NCBI GenBank assembly: GCA_000226015.1
Contig: JH154003.1
Location: forward strand, 125,376-153,135
DNA length: 27,760 nt
Reading direction: 5' to 3'
DNA from: Mnemiopsis leidyi
Lineage: Eukaryota; Ctenophora; Tentaculata; Lobata; Bolinopsidae
Positions within the stretch are counted from its first letter, which is position 1; each line of letters opens with the position of its first letter. The notes beneath the pieces are model-generated. The model had not been told where the DNA came from. It did no database searches and was given only the letters and a program-made list of their open reading frames with translations. Below are positions 10,301 to 19,565 of this stretch, in pieces. Made by a program: the position numbers and the translations under genes.

Positions 10301-13300
10301 TAGATCTTTGACAGGGTGACGCATACAGCCGGGTTTCAGAATTATTGGCGCGTTTTGAAACCTTCTGTGTCTTGTATAATATTATAAGTTTCACGTGTCT
10401 TTAGTATTACAGTTCTAATTATTTACAATATGAAGCTGTCAACAATAAGGTTACAATAAAATTTACCCAGAAGATGACCAGGAAAGTTACTCAAAAGGTT
10501 ACCACGATCTTAACCACAATCTTAACCAATTAGATCACTATAAGCAGTACAGTGAGGAACTGTTTAAGAGTCCAGATCGAAACAGTAGTAGTATGAGGTT
10601 TAAGAAAATTTACATTACTTATTCATCATGATGGTTACTGAAACTAATTATGGTAACAATTTAGAATCTGGTTACCACATACCAGTAAAATGACAGGACC
10701 AGTAGAACTTACCTGGGAGTTATCAGGACTAGCGACCACAGCAGTACAGTCGGAGGAGAGGGCCAGGGTGTCTGTAGTTCCCTTTCTTTCGAACGTGTCC
10801 CACACTCTAGTAGTTTTGTCCCAGGATGAGGATACCAACATTCCTAGAATTTTTGTAGATATTGTTTAGGGCTGGAGGAGCAGAACATTGGGCGACGTTT
10901 AACAATTTTCAAACTGATGACTTTTTAGTTCTCAACAACCCTGTAGTCCTTCACCCTACCAAGAAATCTAAGACCTACAATTGGGTGCAAACTGTAAAGA
11001 AGTTCTTTACTTTTCCGGATTTCAGTACAGTAGTTTACGAACAAGTCCCAGTAAGTATTTCAAAGGTAAAGATTTGTGAAATACCTTCCATAAAGACGAG
11101 GGAAGAGACAGGACCCTCATGTCCGGATAAGAGTTCCAGTAATCTTCCAGTCTGCATGTTCCATGTACAAACCTGTTAAGGTAAAAATGTAATGTGTGAA
11201 ACTGACTCTAGCTGAGAAATGTGAACTGAGGTGTGAGTAATTTTTTATCAACGAAATGATATTGTTAGAACGATTGGGATTATAAAAACATTGATTCTTT
11301 TGAAACTATGAACGCGTCCAAATACCTCATAGGTGTTTTTCAGCACTACGACAGAATTCCAAAACGAAATATTTTACCTGGAAGGTATCTGTAGTTCCTG
11401 CTGCTACGATTTCCCCACTAGTATCACATGCCACACAACTAAACTGTACTGGCGTTGGACAGGTCATTGTCCGGAAATTCCGGTACCTGCGGTTAATTAC
11501 GGAGTACGTGGCAAGAGGTAAACCGAAATCAGCGAACCGGCGAACCGCTCAATATTGTAAATAATTGTTAATTTCCTAATGATATTTGATAAAGCTGTAA
11601 TGACGGATTCATTGTCATTATCAGCTGTATTATCACAGTTAACAGTTATTTAAAAATGACATTAACCTAACAACGACAGTAATCTAACAACGACAGTTAC
11701 CTAACAACGACAGTTACCTAACAACGACAGTTACCTAACAACGACAGTTACCTAACAACGACAGTTACCTAACAACGACAGTTACCTAACAACAACAGTT
11801 ACCTAACAACGACAGTTACCTAACAACGACAGTTACCTAACAACGACAGTTACCTAACAACGACAGTTACCTAACAACGACAGTTACCTAACAACAACAG
11901 TTACCTAACAACAACAGTTACCTAACAACGACACTACTACATGGACAGTTACCTGTAAAGATCGAAAGCCCTGACAGTCCCGTCCAGACTAGCAGACAAG
12001 ACGACATTACCAGATTTCCTAAAGTACACATCAGACACTCCCGCTGTGTGCTCGTTAAAAGTGACGTAACAGAATCCTGTCTCGGTACTCCACACCTTCA
12101 CCTTGCCATCGTCTCCACCTGCCAGGGAGTAGGGATAATCTGTCAGGTATAGAGAAGTTATACCGATACTGGTGATATAGAGAAGTTATACCGATACAGG
12201 TGATATAGAGAAGTTATACAGATACTGGTGATATAGAGAAGTTATACCGATACAGGTGATATAGAGAAGATATACTGATACTAGTGATATAGAGAAGTTA
12301 TACCGATACTGGTGATATAGAGAAGTTATACCGATACTGGTGATATAGAGAAGATATACTGATACTGGTGATATAAAGAAGTTACACCGATACAGGCAAT
12401 TAAAGCAGTTATACTGATACAGGCGATACAGAGAAGATTTACTGATACTGGTGACTGAGGGCGCTGGACAGAGGATCTTTACTTACTTTTAGATAAATAA
12501 ATAAATTTTCATCGTGAGTGACATGTGGGATGTCCAGCAAACCCGAATACAGAACAGTACAACAACTTGTACAACTAAAGAAAATGAAGTAAAAGTAACA
12601 ACTATTATAACTAGAAAGTGAAGTAACAGGAACAGCCCACCCACCAGTAGCGATAGAGAGACTGTCTGGACTGTAGGAGACACAGGTCATGTCGTAACTG
12701 TGTCCTTGCTGCTTCAACACGTAACTCTCACTCTTCCACTCCCACACGAGTAACTGGCCGTGTCCTCTACAGCCAAAACCTAGTAGGTCCCCTGAAATTG
12801 TAGGGTAGTAACTAGTGTATGTATGTAGTATTTCAAATTCAGAAAATCTAGACCCCTGCACTCCTAAAATTCTATCGTTTTAACGATATCATCTAAATTT
12901 TAAATCTAAAGTATTAATCCACATCAAACGTGTGTAAATAACACATAAATTTGAGGATGTGAATGAAATGTAAATCTATCACAATGAACTTGAAATCTGT
13001 TACAGAATCAGCGCAGCATCAGATTTATACATCATCAATTTTCGAACCAGCACTCTAGAGTCTAAAGATATTAGTCTAAAGATATTACATTTACAATCTA
13101 AGTTTGAGGCGTGTGACTCCCAAAGTAATGTATGTAGTGAAGAGCCGATTTGAACCAAATGTTCCTATTACTCTCGTATTTAAACCGCAGGTGTAATGTA
13201 ATTTGATCTCGACTACAGTAGTCGTGTGTCAAGTATTCACAAATTAGTATAAAGGTGGGATTTTGTTAAAGACCAGGGTTACGTCTCTTAACATAGAATA

Positions 13301-16300
13301 CATTCCTAAGCTTAAGAGTATGATATGGTTTGTCTGCATCACATTATAGAGCCTAGTATCCGTTTTGCTTCATGTAAATGAATGAAAGTTAAACATTTAC
13401 ACTGGACAATGTACAATTGATGTACACTATTGAAATGTATATCATTGATGTTGAAAACCCACTTATCCAAAGAAGCATTTTATGTGACTTCATAGTTAAT
13501 ATGATAACAATATAAATAAAGAAACTTGAGGTTTAGTTCAGCAAACTTTCAATTTTTAACTTGACTTCAACTTGAATTATTTTGATATAAGATTATTCCA
13601 TGGACTTATTAACCTGAGTCGCCTTATACGGATATATATTTTGAGCTATAGGGCGTCGTATAAATAGGCACCTACTTTTTATATTATCATTAATATTGCA
13701 TTGTCTTGTGTAGAAGGTGTATCACAAGAGATAAAGATAGAACACATCACATTGTTTCATTACACATAACATCCAGTCGACACGTAATAACGACCACAGT
13801 AGAACGTTTTATATGACGAGTGTACCTGCACATGTAACAGCTATGCAGTGACTCAATAAGATTGACGAAATTGGTGCACACTAAACCGCAGATATTACCA
13901 AGATCATTACACAGGAGTAGGGTAATGTAATTTCTCGCAGGTCGATATTGCAACTATCCGCTAACAAGCTCTCTGTCTCATTATAACATGGCACAGAGAT
14001 CTGATGTAACTTGAAGTGTGGCAACTGGTACGTTCTCAATCCTGAGTTCCCTCATTTTTTTCTTCATTCCACTCCCCACATTCCACTACTTTGATCCCAT
14101 ACCCCAGTGCTTCTCTTCTTCATCTTTCTCTTATTTTCTGTCCTTAACCTCGTGTAGAGGTGTACTGTGTAGCCTAACCGCCTGATTAATTGCAGAGCGA
14201 TCGGATCCACGCTTTTCAATCTGCCTCATGACGCTATATTTAGGCGTGTGTTCGAATATTCAGACTATAGCTGAGGTGCTATTCGTTAACAGAACCAGTA
14301 TTGTTAACTTAACCGGTACTGTTATATGTGATGTGTATTGGTTTTGTCAACTAACCTGATGGGCTGATAGACACAGCTGATATGTCTTTCTGTGAGATAG
14401 AAAGGGTGTGTATCTGATCAAATGTTGGTAGGTCGTAGAGTGTGAACTGGCCGCTGAAAATTCCTTCTATTAATTCTGAACCCAAATATCACAACTTCTA
14501 CTAATCACAACTTCTACTAATTTTTCAACTGAGTTCGAGTTTTAGATTACTTTTTACGAGATGAATTTAGGAATGTTCCTCAAAAAACCTACTTGGAGAG
14601 GCCAACAACAAGAAGAGCGGACTGAAGAGCAGCACACGTGACATGAATACCTCCAGCTTGGTTGACGAAGTTCTTAGACCCTACATTCCACTTCCTGAAA
14701 AATGTATGAAGTTTGTATATTGTTGGGATGTTGTCCAGGTTCATTTTCAAATTATTACTCTGCCACGATCTGGCGAAAGCGCTTATATACCAAATTTAAA
14801 AATTTTGATTCTTTCACTGAACTTTTCTATCAAGGGTCAACAAGTTCCCCTTTAAATCGTTGGAATGAATTTGGGACCCCAAAATTTGTTCTGTGCTGTA
14901 CGCACTTGTTGAGAACTATCAATAATCGGACAAAAGTGCTTCACGGACAGCGGTTTTTTCAGATTCTCTACTGCCAGAATATGCGGTAAACACCATTTTT
15001 CGGTTATGTCACTTCAACACTTTGTGATCACAAAATGAGGCACAAAAAACATCGAGGGACCATAAAGATGTCAGGATATGATCCTGGATACTAAGCCTTC
15101 AACCCATATGCTAGGTAAATATGAAAACTTTAACATTAAATCAAACAACACTGTTAGTAATCAGCACTTTTTTCATATCTTTACAGAGTAAAAATAACCT
15201 CAACTGTTAAAGTTCTCACCCAGTCGTGGCACTGCGTTCCCATAGGAACATTCCACCATCAGCACTAACTGAAATAACTTCGCTTGCACCGCCCGGTCCA
15301 AACCACGCGCCGACCACACTGCGCTTGTGCCCAGTCAGGGTGACGGCCGTGAAGTCCTCTTCTGGCTCACGTGACAGAACTTTCACAGTCATGTCTACAC
15401 TACCACACACTAGATACCGGGAACATACACTCCAACTTATTGTAGAGACCTGTGTATTCAGTTAGCTAGTTAATATTAGGAATCAGTTGGCAGTATAGTA
15501 CTCCTTATTATAGTACTGCAAAATATAGCACTAGGTATAAAGAGTACCAACATCATTTTAAACTGTAGTGCCAGGTAAGTACTTATAAGTACCGCCCTGC
15601 CTGCAAATAGTACTAAACCTCGTCATACTGTCCCGGGTAAGTTCTGACGAGGGTGAACGGAGCGAACTCCTTGCTGCTGCCGGGCGCGCGCCAAAGCTGC
15701 ACGTGCTTTCCGTGTGACACTGCTATGTGCGCACCGTCGGGGGAGTAGCTGATTGCTTGGACTGGTTTCTTGAAGTTGTGATGGGCTAGTAATACCTGTA
15801 GTAAGAGAGGGAAATTTTAGTTCGTGTATACTGTGCAACATCTGAGATTATTTAGGTAATAGATTCCATACGATTTGTTAAATTCCGTTTATTAAACTAT
15901 TAAAGTTAAGGAAATTGGGACAAACATATTTATTTCGTGTGGAGCGGTTTTTAACTATTTAAGTCAACCAAAAAATCAGCGTAAATCAAAATAGGAAACA
16001 TACAATTCCGAATCTGCATAAAGAGTGATGGGATTAGGTAACAATAACAACGGAAGCGAGTCTCACCCTTTTTCTGACGTTAATGAGAATAGCTCTACCC
16101 TCCACATCCACACACAGGAGCATGTTTCCACAGGGCGATAAGGTGAAACATTCCATGTTCTTTCGGGTCTCGAACGGTAATGTTATCGTCTTACTGAAGT
16201 TCAAATATTTGGAATTCTTGGTTTTTGGAACGTTGAAATAAGCATGAGCGGAAAAGGGCGATCTTTGTTTGACAGTCGGAGAAACAGTGGTCTAGTTTTA

Positions 16301-16653
16301 TATTGATTTCGTTAGTAGCATCTTTTAGTGAGTAACATCTAAATGAAAAATACAGGAGGTATTTTTAGTGGAAGTGGTCACAAATAGTTTGTATCACGCG
16401 ATGGCATTGCTCGATAGTGATTATTGGTCAATCGCTGCCACATGATACAAAAAATATGTGACCCTTCCCAAAAAACCTTTCTCTCTTAAGATTCTAAAAA
16501 TGTAAATTTCGTATCAGACCTGCCTTTCATGTCGAAGATAGTGATTCTACTGCCGACAGGACTGAGTAGTTTGTTGCTGTCTGGGGTGAAGATGAGGTTT
16601 CCTCCTTTGTATACGGTGCCACACAAGTTACTGAACTCATAGCTAAACTTCAT
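7372..16653 (-). CDS. PWP2: Periodic tryptophan protein 2 (PWP2/UTP1), U3 snoRNP UTPB subunit, 16 exons
   Basis: PWP2 is a nucleolar UTPB-complex subunit of the SSU processome, needed for 18S rRNA processing. Exons in coding order: 16520-16653, 16067-16193, 15619-15795, 15220-15449, 14593-14694, 14356-14453, 12645-12791, 11953-12118, 11378-11486, 11085-11172, 10713-10843, 9493-9695, 9049-9311, 8484-8612, 7739-7896, 7372-7623. These sum to 2514 nt (837 aa plus stop), in frame at every GT-AG junction. The start MKFSYEFSNLCGTVY matches the family N-terminus. WD40 blades follow; near-invariant stretches include GQLLVWEWKSESYVLKQQGH, GGDDGKVKVW, LDGTVRAFDL, LLSGHEGPVSSL, SWDKTTRVWD and AGGRSKYFCIYNV. 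IPLPGVSKGD precedes the last blade (TTEGLLIYSLDNTLTFDP), and the C-terminal Utp12 helical domain comes from exons 15-16. It is shorter than human (919 aa): the acidic linker after exon 4 (LWERSATTGKW) and the acidic tail are absent. Confidence 0.97.
8102..8108 (+). promoter_or_regulatory. TATA-like box of the SRP RNA gene
   Basis: TATATAT is centred about 26 nt before the inferred SRP RNA start at 8131. This is the position of the upstream TATA element used by pol III at many 7SL genes. GTTTGCAT (8116-8123), octamer-like, lies between it and the start; its role is unknown. Confidence 0.6.
8131..8427 (+). ncRNA. SRP RNA (RN7SL): Signal recognition particle (7SL) RNA, nested antisense in PWP2 intron 14
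   Basis: 7SL RNA is the scaffold of SRP, which pauses translation and targets ribosomes to the ER. The match to animal 7SL runs end to end, in order: GCCGGG start; GTGGCG and the SRP9/14-binding TGTAA turn in the Alu domain; GGAGGC; GGAGTTCTGAGCTG; GGTGTCCGCGCTAAG; CAATATGG; CCAGGTTG and ACCGGCCCAGG (helix 6 region); AGCAGG and CTCCCGT with CAGTAGTGGGAT (helix 8, SRP54 site); GTGAATAG and CAGCCC at the 3' Alu strand. Length is about 297 nt, against 299 in human. A TATA-like box lies upstream and a TTTT terminator at the end. It is transcribed opposite to PWP2. All key conserved loops look intact, so it appears functional rather than a 7SL-derived SINE copy, but copy number in the genome is unknown. 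Confidence 0.96.
8424..8427 (+). terminator. Pol III T-run terminator of SRP RNA
   Basis: TTTT follows the 3' Alu strand, just where a 7SL transcript of about 297 nt should stop. It lies about 56 nt from the PWP2 exon 14 splice donor on the other strand. Confidence 0.7.
9430..9463. repeat. Short tandem duplication in PWP2 intron 12
   Basis: Two copies of CTCTGCAATATCCC (about 9430 and 9449). No coding role. Confidence 0.7.
9696..10712. other. PWP2 intron 11, about 1 kb
   Basis: No gene seen. It has a small imperfect tandem stretch of GATCTTAACCACAATCTTAACC (about 10506-10527) and is otherwise unremarkable AT-rich sequence. Confidence 0.5.
11663..11934. repeat. 17-bp minisatellite, 16 units, in PWP2 intron 8
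   Basis: Unit (plus strand) TTACCTAACAACGACAG. Fourteen clean units run from 11697 to 11934, with two slightly diverged units before them; three units carry AACAACAACAG instead. It begins only 18 nt inside the intron in transcript order. On the PWP2 strand the junction between units reads AGGTAACTGTC, identical over 11 nt to the real exon 8 5' splice site at 11952/11953. Confidence 0.97.
12148..12455. repeat. 28-bp minisatellite, 11 units, in PWP2 intron 7
   Basis: Unit (plus strand) TATAGAGAAGTTATACCGAT followed by ACTGGTGA; 11 units, the rightmost ones diverged. In transcript order it ends about 29 nt before the exon 8 acceptor, so the branch site must lie in the last 29 nt (CTGAC at about -25 would do) or in the last unit. 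Each unit has CACCAG preceded by a weak pyrimidine stretch, resembling a 3' splice site. Confidence 0.95.
12792..14355. other. PWP2 intron 6, about 1.56 kb
   Basis: The largest PWP2 intron. I see no gene in it. A 14-nt direct duplication (GTCTAAAGATATTA) lies at about 13059-13087. The minus-strand open frame at 13747-13953 has no recognisable domain. Confidence 0.5.
14490..14521. repeat. 16-bp direct duplication near the PWP2 exon 6 acceptor
   Basis: CACAACTTCTACTAAT occurs twice in tandem in intron 5, about 40 nt before the exon 6 acceptor in transcript order. On the transcript strand the copies are purine-rich. Confidence 0.75.
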
Positions 16654-17326
16654 CTCCTATTTGTGTGACTTTTTTCATTTTCATAGGAACACACTTATTT
16701 ACTATTCAATCAGCACTGTCTACATTGACGGAAAGAAAAAAGGACGTTTAATTTGCTTATTTAAAAGCCTAACAAATTGAACTTCGAGAATTAAATTTAA
16801 ACAGTTTTCAAAGATAATACTTTTGACATTGTGATCGTGTTGAATGTTATCAATTAGACAAGTTGGCCGTTGGGATCGATCTTTGTTGAAATCACTTTGC
16901 GATGTTACACAAGGAGCAATTTCTAAGAGACTATGTCATCATCACTTAGCAATCTTATAGCAGCAAGTCCATTTTAAGTTGAGCAATTGTGGCAAAAGAT
17001 TGCGCAAATAAAATAATGTTTGTCAAAAGACAAACCCACTAGAATACTGTTGACGCACAATAAACTATATTGCGCAACACAAGTTATGACTTATGTGTAA
17101 TAATCTCTCTCAAGGAAATGAATGTAAAAGAAGTACCGAAATAGTGAAGAAGACATAATGAAAATATAATGACAATTGGAAATCGGTAGGTATAAAATAG
17201 TTCCGATAATCTAAATGAAGCTTCAAGATAATCCAATATTTCGTTACTTTCATCTTTATTAATATCATAAAGTTTATGATTGAAAAGGTAATATCTGATT
17301 ATTTCTGTACAAATTAGACATAATAA

Positions 17327-17332
17327 TTTATT
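17327..17332 (-). promoter_or_regulatory. Candidate poly(A) signal AATAAA
   Basis: AATAAA on the minus strand, about 150 nt after the stop of the 197-aa gene. Confidence 0.5.
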
Positions 17333-17482
17333 GCGGCCTTGAATATAAAGCTAGGTTAAAAATAAAATATCTTAATATAAACATAGACATAAATTAACTT
17401 GTTAAAGTATGAAAATTGTTTGTAATTCGTAATCAAAATAGAAACTCGTGAAAAGTCAAATCCGCGTAATCCGACTAAATAT

Positions 17483-18076
17483 CTATCTATCGGCAGGTTT
17501 ATCAGCCTCACTCTGCTTCTTATTCTCCTGAACAATTTTAAACCGAACTTCGCTGGCGTGGTCCTCCAGGATACTGTTCACCAGGCCCCGGTGTTTTTCC
17601 ATGATTGTCCTGCAGCCCGCATGTACCTTCCCTCCCTTGAACTTCTGTCTTCTTCTCTTACTGTCTCTCTGTAACTTTACCAGCTCCAGTTTCGACTTGG
17701 CTCGAGCTTCCTCTTTCTGTTTCATCTTTTCTTCCGGGTCAAATTCTTGGAGATCTGCCAAGTTAAGCTGGTTAGGCAGCTCGCTGCTGTTTTCCAAAAG
17801 AAAAGTGTACAGTTCTAGCTTAGCGGCTGATGGGAGGAGGTTAAAAGCAGCGGTGAAATCCCCAGAAACATGGTTGTTCTCGTACAACTCCGATATTTTG
17901 TTTTCTATTTTAGGATCAAGAGATGGAGGGGACGGTTTTTTTCGTTTTTGAGACGGGGAATAGTTTAGAAACTTTTCTAGATCGTACCCGATGTCGGTGA
18001 CAAAGTTCTCGATTGTCCGCTGTAGCTCCTCTATTTTCTCGTACAATTTCACTTCATTGATACTCAGTTCTGACAT
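17483..18076 (-). CDS. Unidentified 197-aa basic, coiled-coil protein
   Basis: A single open frame of 197 residues from MSELSINEVKLYEKIEELQ; I do not recognise the family. Residues 1-40 look helical (heptad-like EKIEELQRTIENF). A basic patch SQKRKKPS lies near 42-49. A helical middle (SGDFTAAFNLLPSAAKLELY, about 71-90) follows. A long charged coil (EEKMKQKEEARAKSKLELVK) runs into SKRRRQKFKGGKVHAG at about 137-152. The end is charged. Lysine/arginine clusters suggest a nuclear protein (inference). It lies about 0.8 kb upstream of the PWP2 start on the same strand. No introns are needed, though an upstream exon cannot be excluded. A small spliceosomal or nucleolar factor is possible but not shown. 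Confidence 0.75.
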   Translation of the reverse strand: MSELSINEVKLYEKIEELQRTIENFVTDIGYDLEKFLNYSPSQKRKKPSPPSLDPKIENKISELYENNHVSGDFTAAFNLLPSAAKLELYTFLLENSSELPNQLNLADLQEFDPEEKMKQKEEARAKSKLELVKLQRDSKRRRQKFKGGKVHAGCRTIMEKHRGLVNSILEDHASEVRFKIVQENKKQSEADKPADR

Positions 18077-19565
18077 TGCCCTGAATATTCGTGCTATCTC
18101 AAAAATTATTGCAAATCATAAAATCGACTGTTTAAAATTTACGGCCATCTTTCTTCCTTAAATCAAACTTTGTAATTGTGTAGTATACTGTAATTAGCAG
18201 CTATTGCACTTATTTTGAATTTGCCGCAATCTCATAAAACGATAATTTTAACGATTTTGTAACATGCCCGAATTGTCAAGCGGTACTTGACAATCTTAGC
18301 TCCGAAAAGTAAAATTTTACAGCGATCATTAGGTCATTTTAAGATTCTTAAACATCATTTCTGGGGAGATTTATCTCGTCAAATTTTCGCAAGGAACACA
18401 ATATATACACATATATTCACACCGTGTGTTAAATCATACTGCCTTTTGCTATGTGACATCGTGTAGTGAATGTGGCCGACAAAAGATAGAAGTAGGAAAT
18501 TGCTAACTTCGCTTCGGACACAATGAAGCTCGTACCAAACCTTACTACAGTTATTTTATCTTTTATTGTTATTTACATTCGTGTACCACGGTCTAGATAA
18601 CAGTTTTCTGAACGCAGAATGTATACAATGGAGTATGTGTACTTGAGACGTGACACAGGACTGTGTAGAACTGCAGTGTTCTGATGTGGGAGAGTTCATT
18701 ATTAACTTATTGGAACAAAATGAACATCACATGATGAATATAGTAGGAAGTATTTCAGCAATTTTACAGACGTAGCCACGTATTTTTCTACAATTTACAA
18801 CTTAAAAAGGGCTTATTAGGACGGAAACGAATTCAAGTTGGCACCCTAACTCTTCATCTTTATTCCAATCTTCAATAAATTAATCTAGCAAAATGATACA
18901 AACTATTCTCGATCAGGCATTGTTTTATATAAATTATTAAGCATAAAGTTTTAAAGTTGAAAATATGCTTTACATTATGTTTTTAACGTGTGTGTCGGTG
19001 CAAAAACGTGGTTCTTACCTCTCAACCTACGTGTTTTATGATATCAAAGTTATTATCCTAAAATATCTTAAATATCCTAAAATATTCAAGACTTTTATTT
19101 GCATTTTTATTTGCATTTTCCGTTCGTTCAGCATAATCAGGTTTTATAAATGTAAATCTATTCAATTATGGAAATTGAGGTTTAAGTAAAAAATTAATTA
19201 GAAAAAAACGTCAAAGATCATCTTAAAACAATTGATCAATTTATTTTTCATTGTATTTTACGCGTAACTGCAGCAAAGTTTAATACATTAAATAGCCCTT
19301 GAAACCTCTCTTACACCAATAATTTTATGTGAGATCGACTTATCGGTTAACGATTATTGAAAAAATCACTGAGTATTCTCAATCATATGTTCTACGCCAG
19401 TTTCAACGCATATGTCATGCAAAGGGCTATCAAACCTATACAATATACAATATTCAAGTTCATTAAATCAAACCAAAAGAATAATTTTAATTTTCTTTAA
19501 GGGTTTCTGAACAATTGTGGTCAAACAGAACTTGAAATTTAGAAGTATCTATAGCAAGGTAAAAA
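18077..19565. other. Intergenic, about 1.5 kb
   Basis: No gene seen. AT-rich; the plus-strand open frame at 18965-19189 is low in complexity and unrecognised. It presumably holds the promoter of the 197-aa gene and the 3' UTR of the 474-aa gene. Confidence 0.5.
19240..19245 (-). promoter_or_regulatory. Candidate poly(A) signal AATAAA
   Basis: AATAAA on the minus strand, about 320 nt after the stop of the 474-aa gene. Confidence 0.4.

Noticed and set aside
10862-11179. Plus-strand 105-codon open frame
   Set aside because: It is antisense to PWP2 exon 10 and the adjoining introns; the minus strand carries the conserved WD40 code.
12421-12440. GATACAGAGAAGATT identical to part of U6 snRNA
   Set aside because: It is a diverged unit of the 28-bp minisatellite; no other U6 sequence lies around it.
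13025-13060. GGTTCGAAAAT on the minus strand as a tRNA B box
   Set aside because: It departs from the GGTTCGANTCC consensus and no cloverleaf or A box could be built around it; no tRNA found in the window.
14643-14989. Overlapping plus-strand frames of 70 and 95 codons
   Set aside because: They overlap PWP2 exon 5 and intron 4 and show no known motif; a transposon remnant was considered but nothing supports it.
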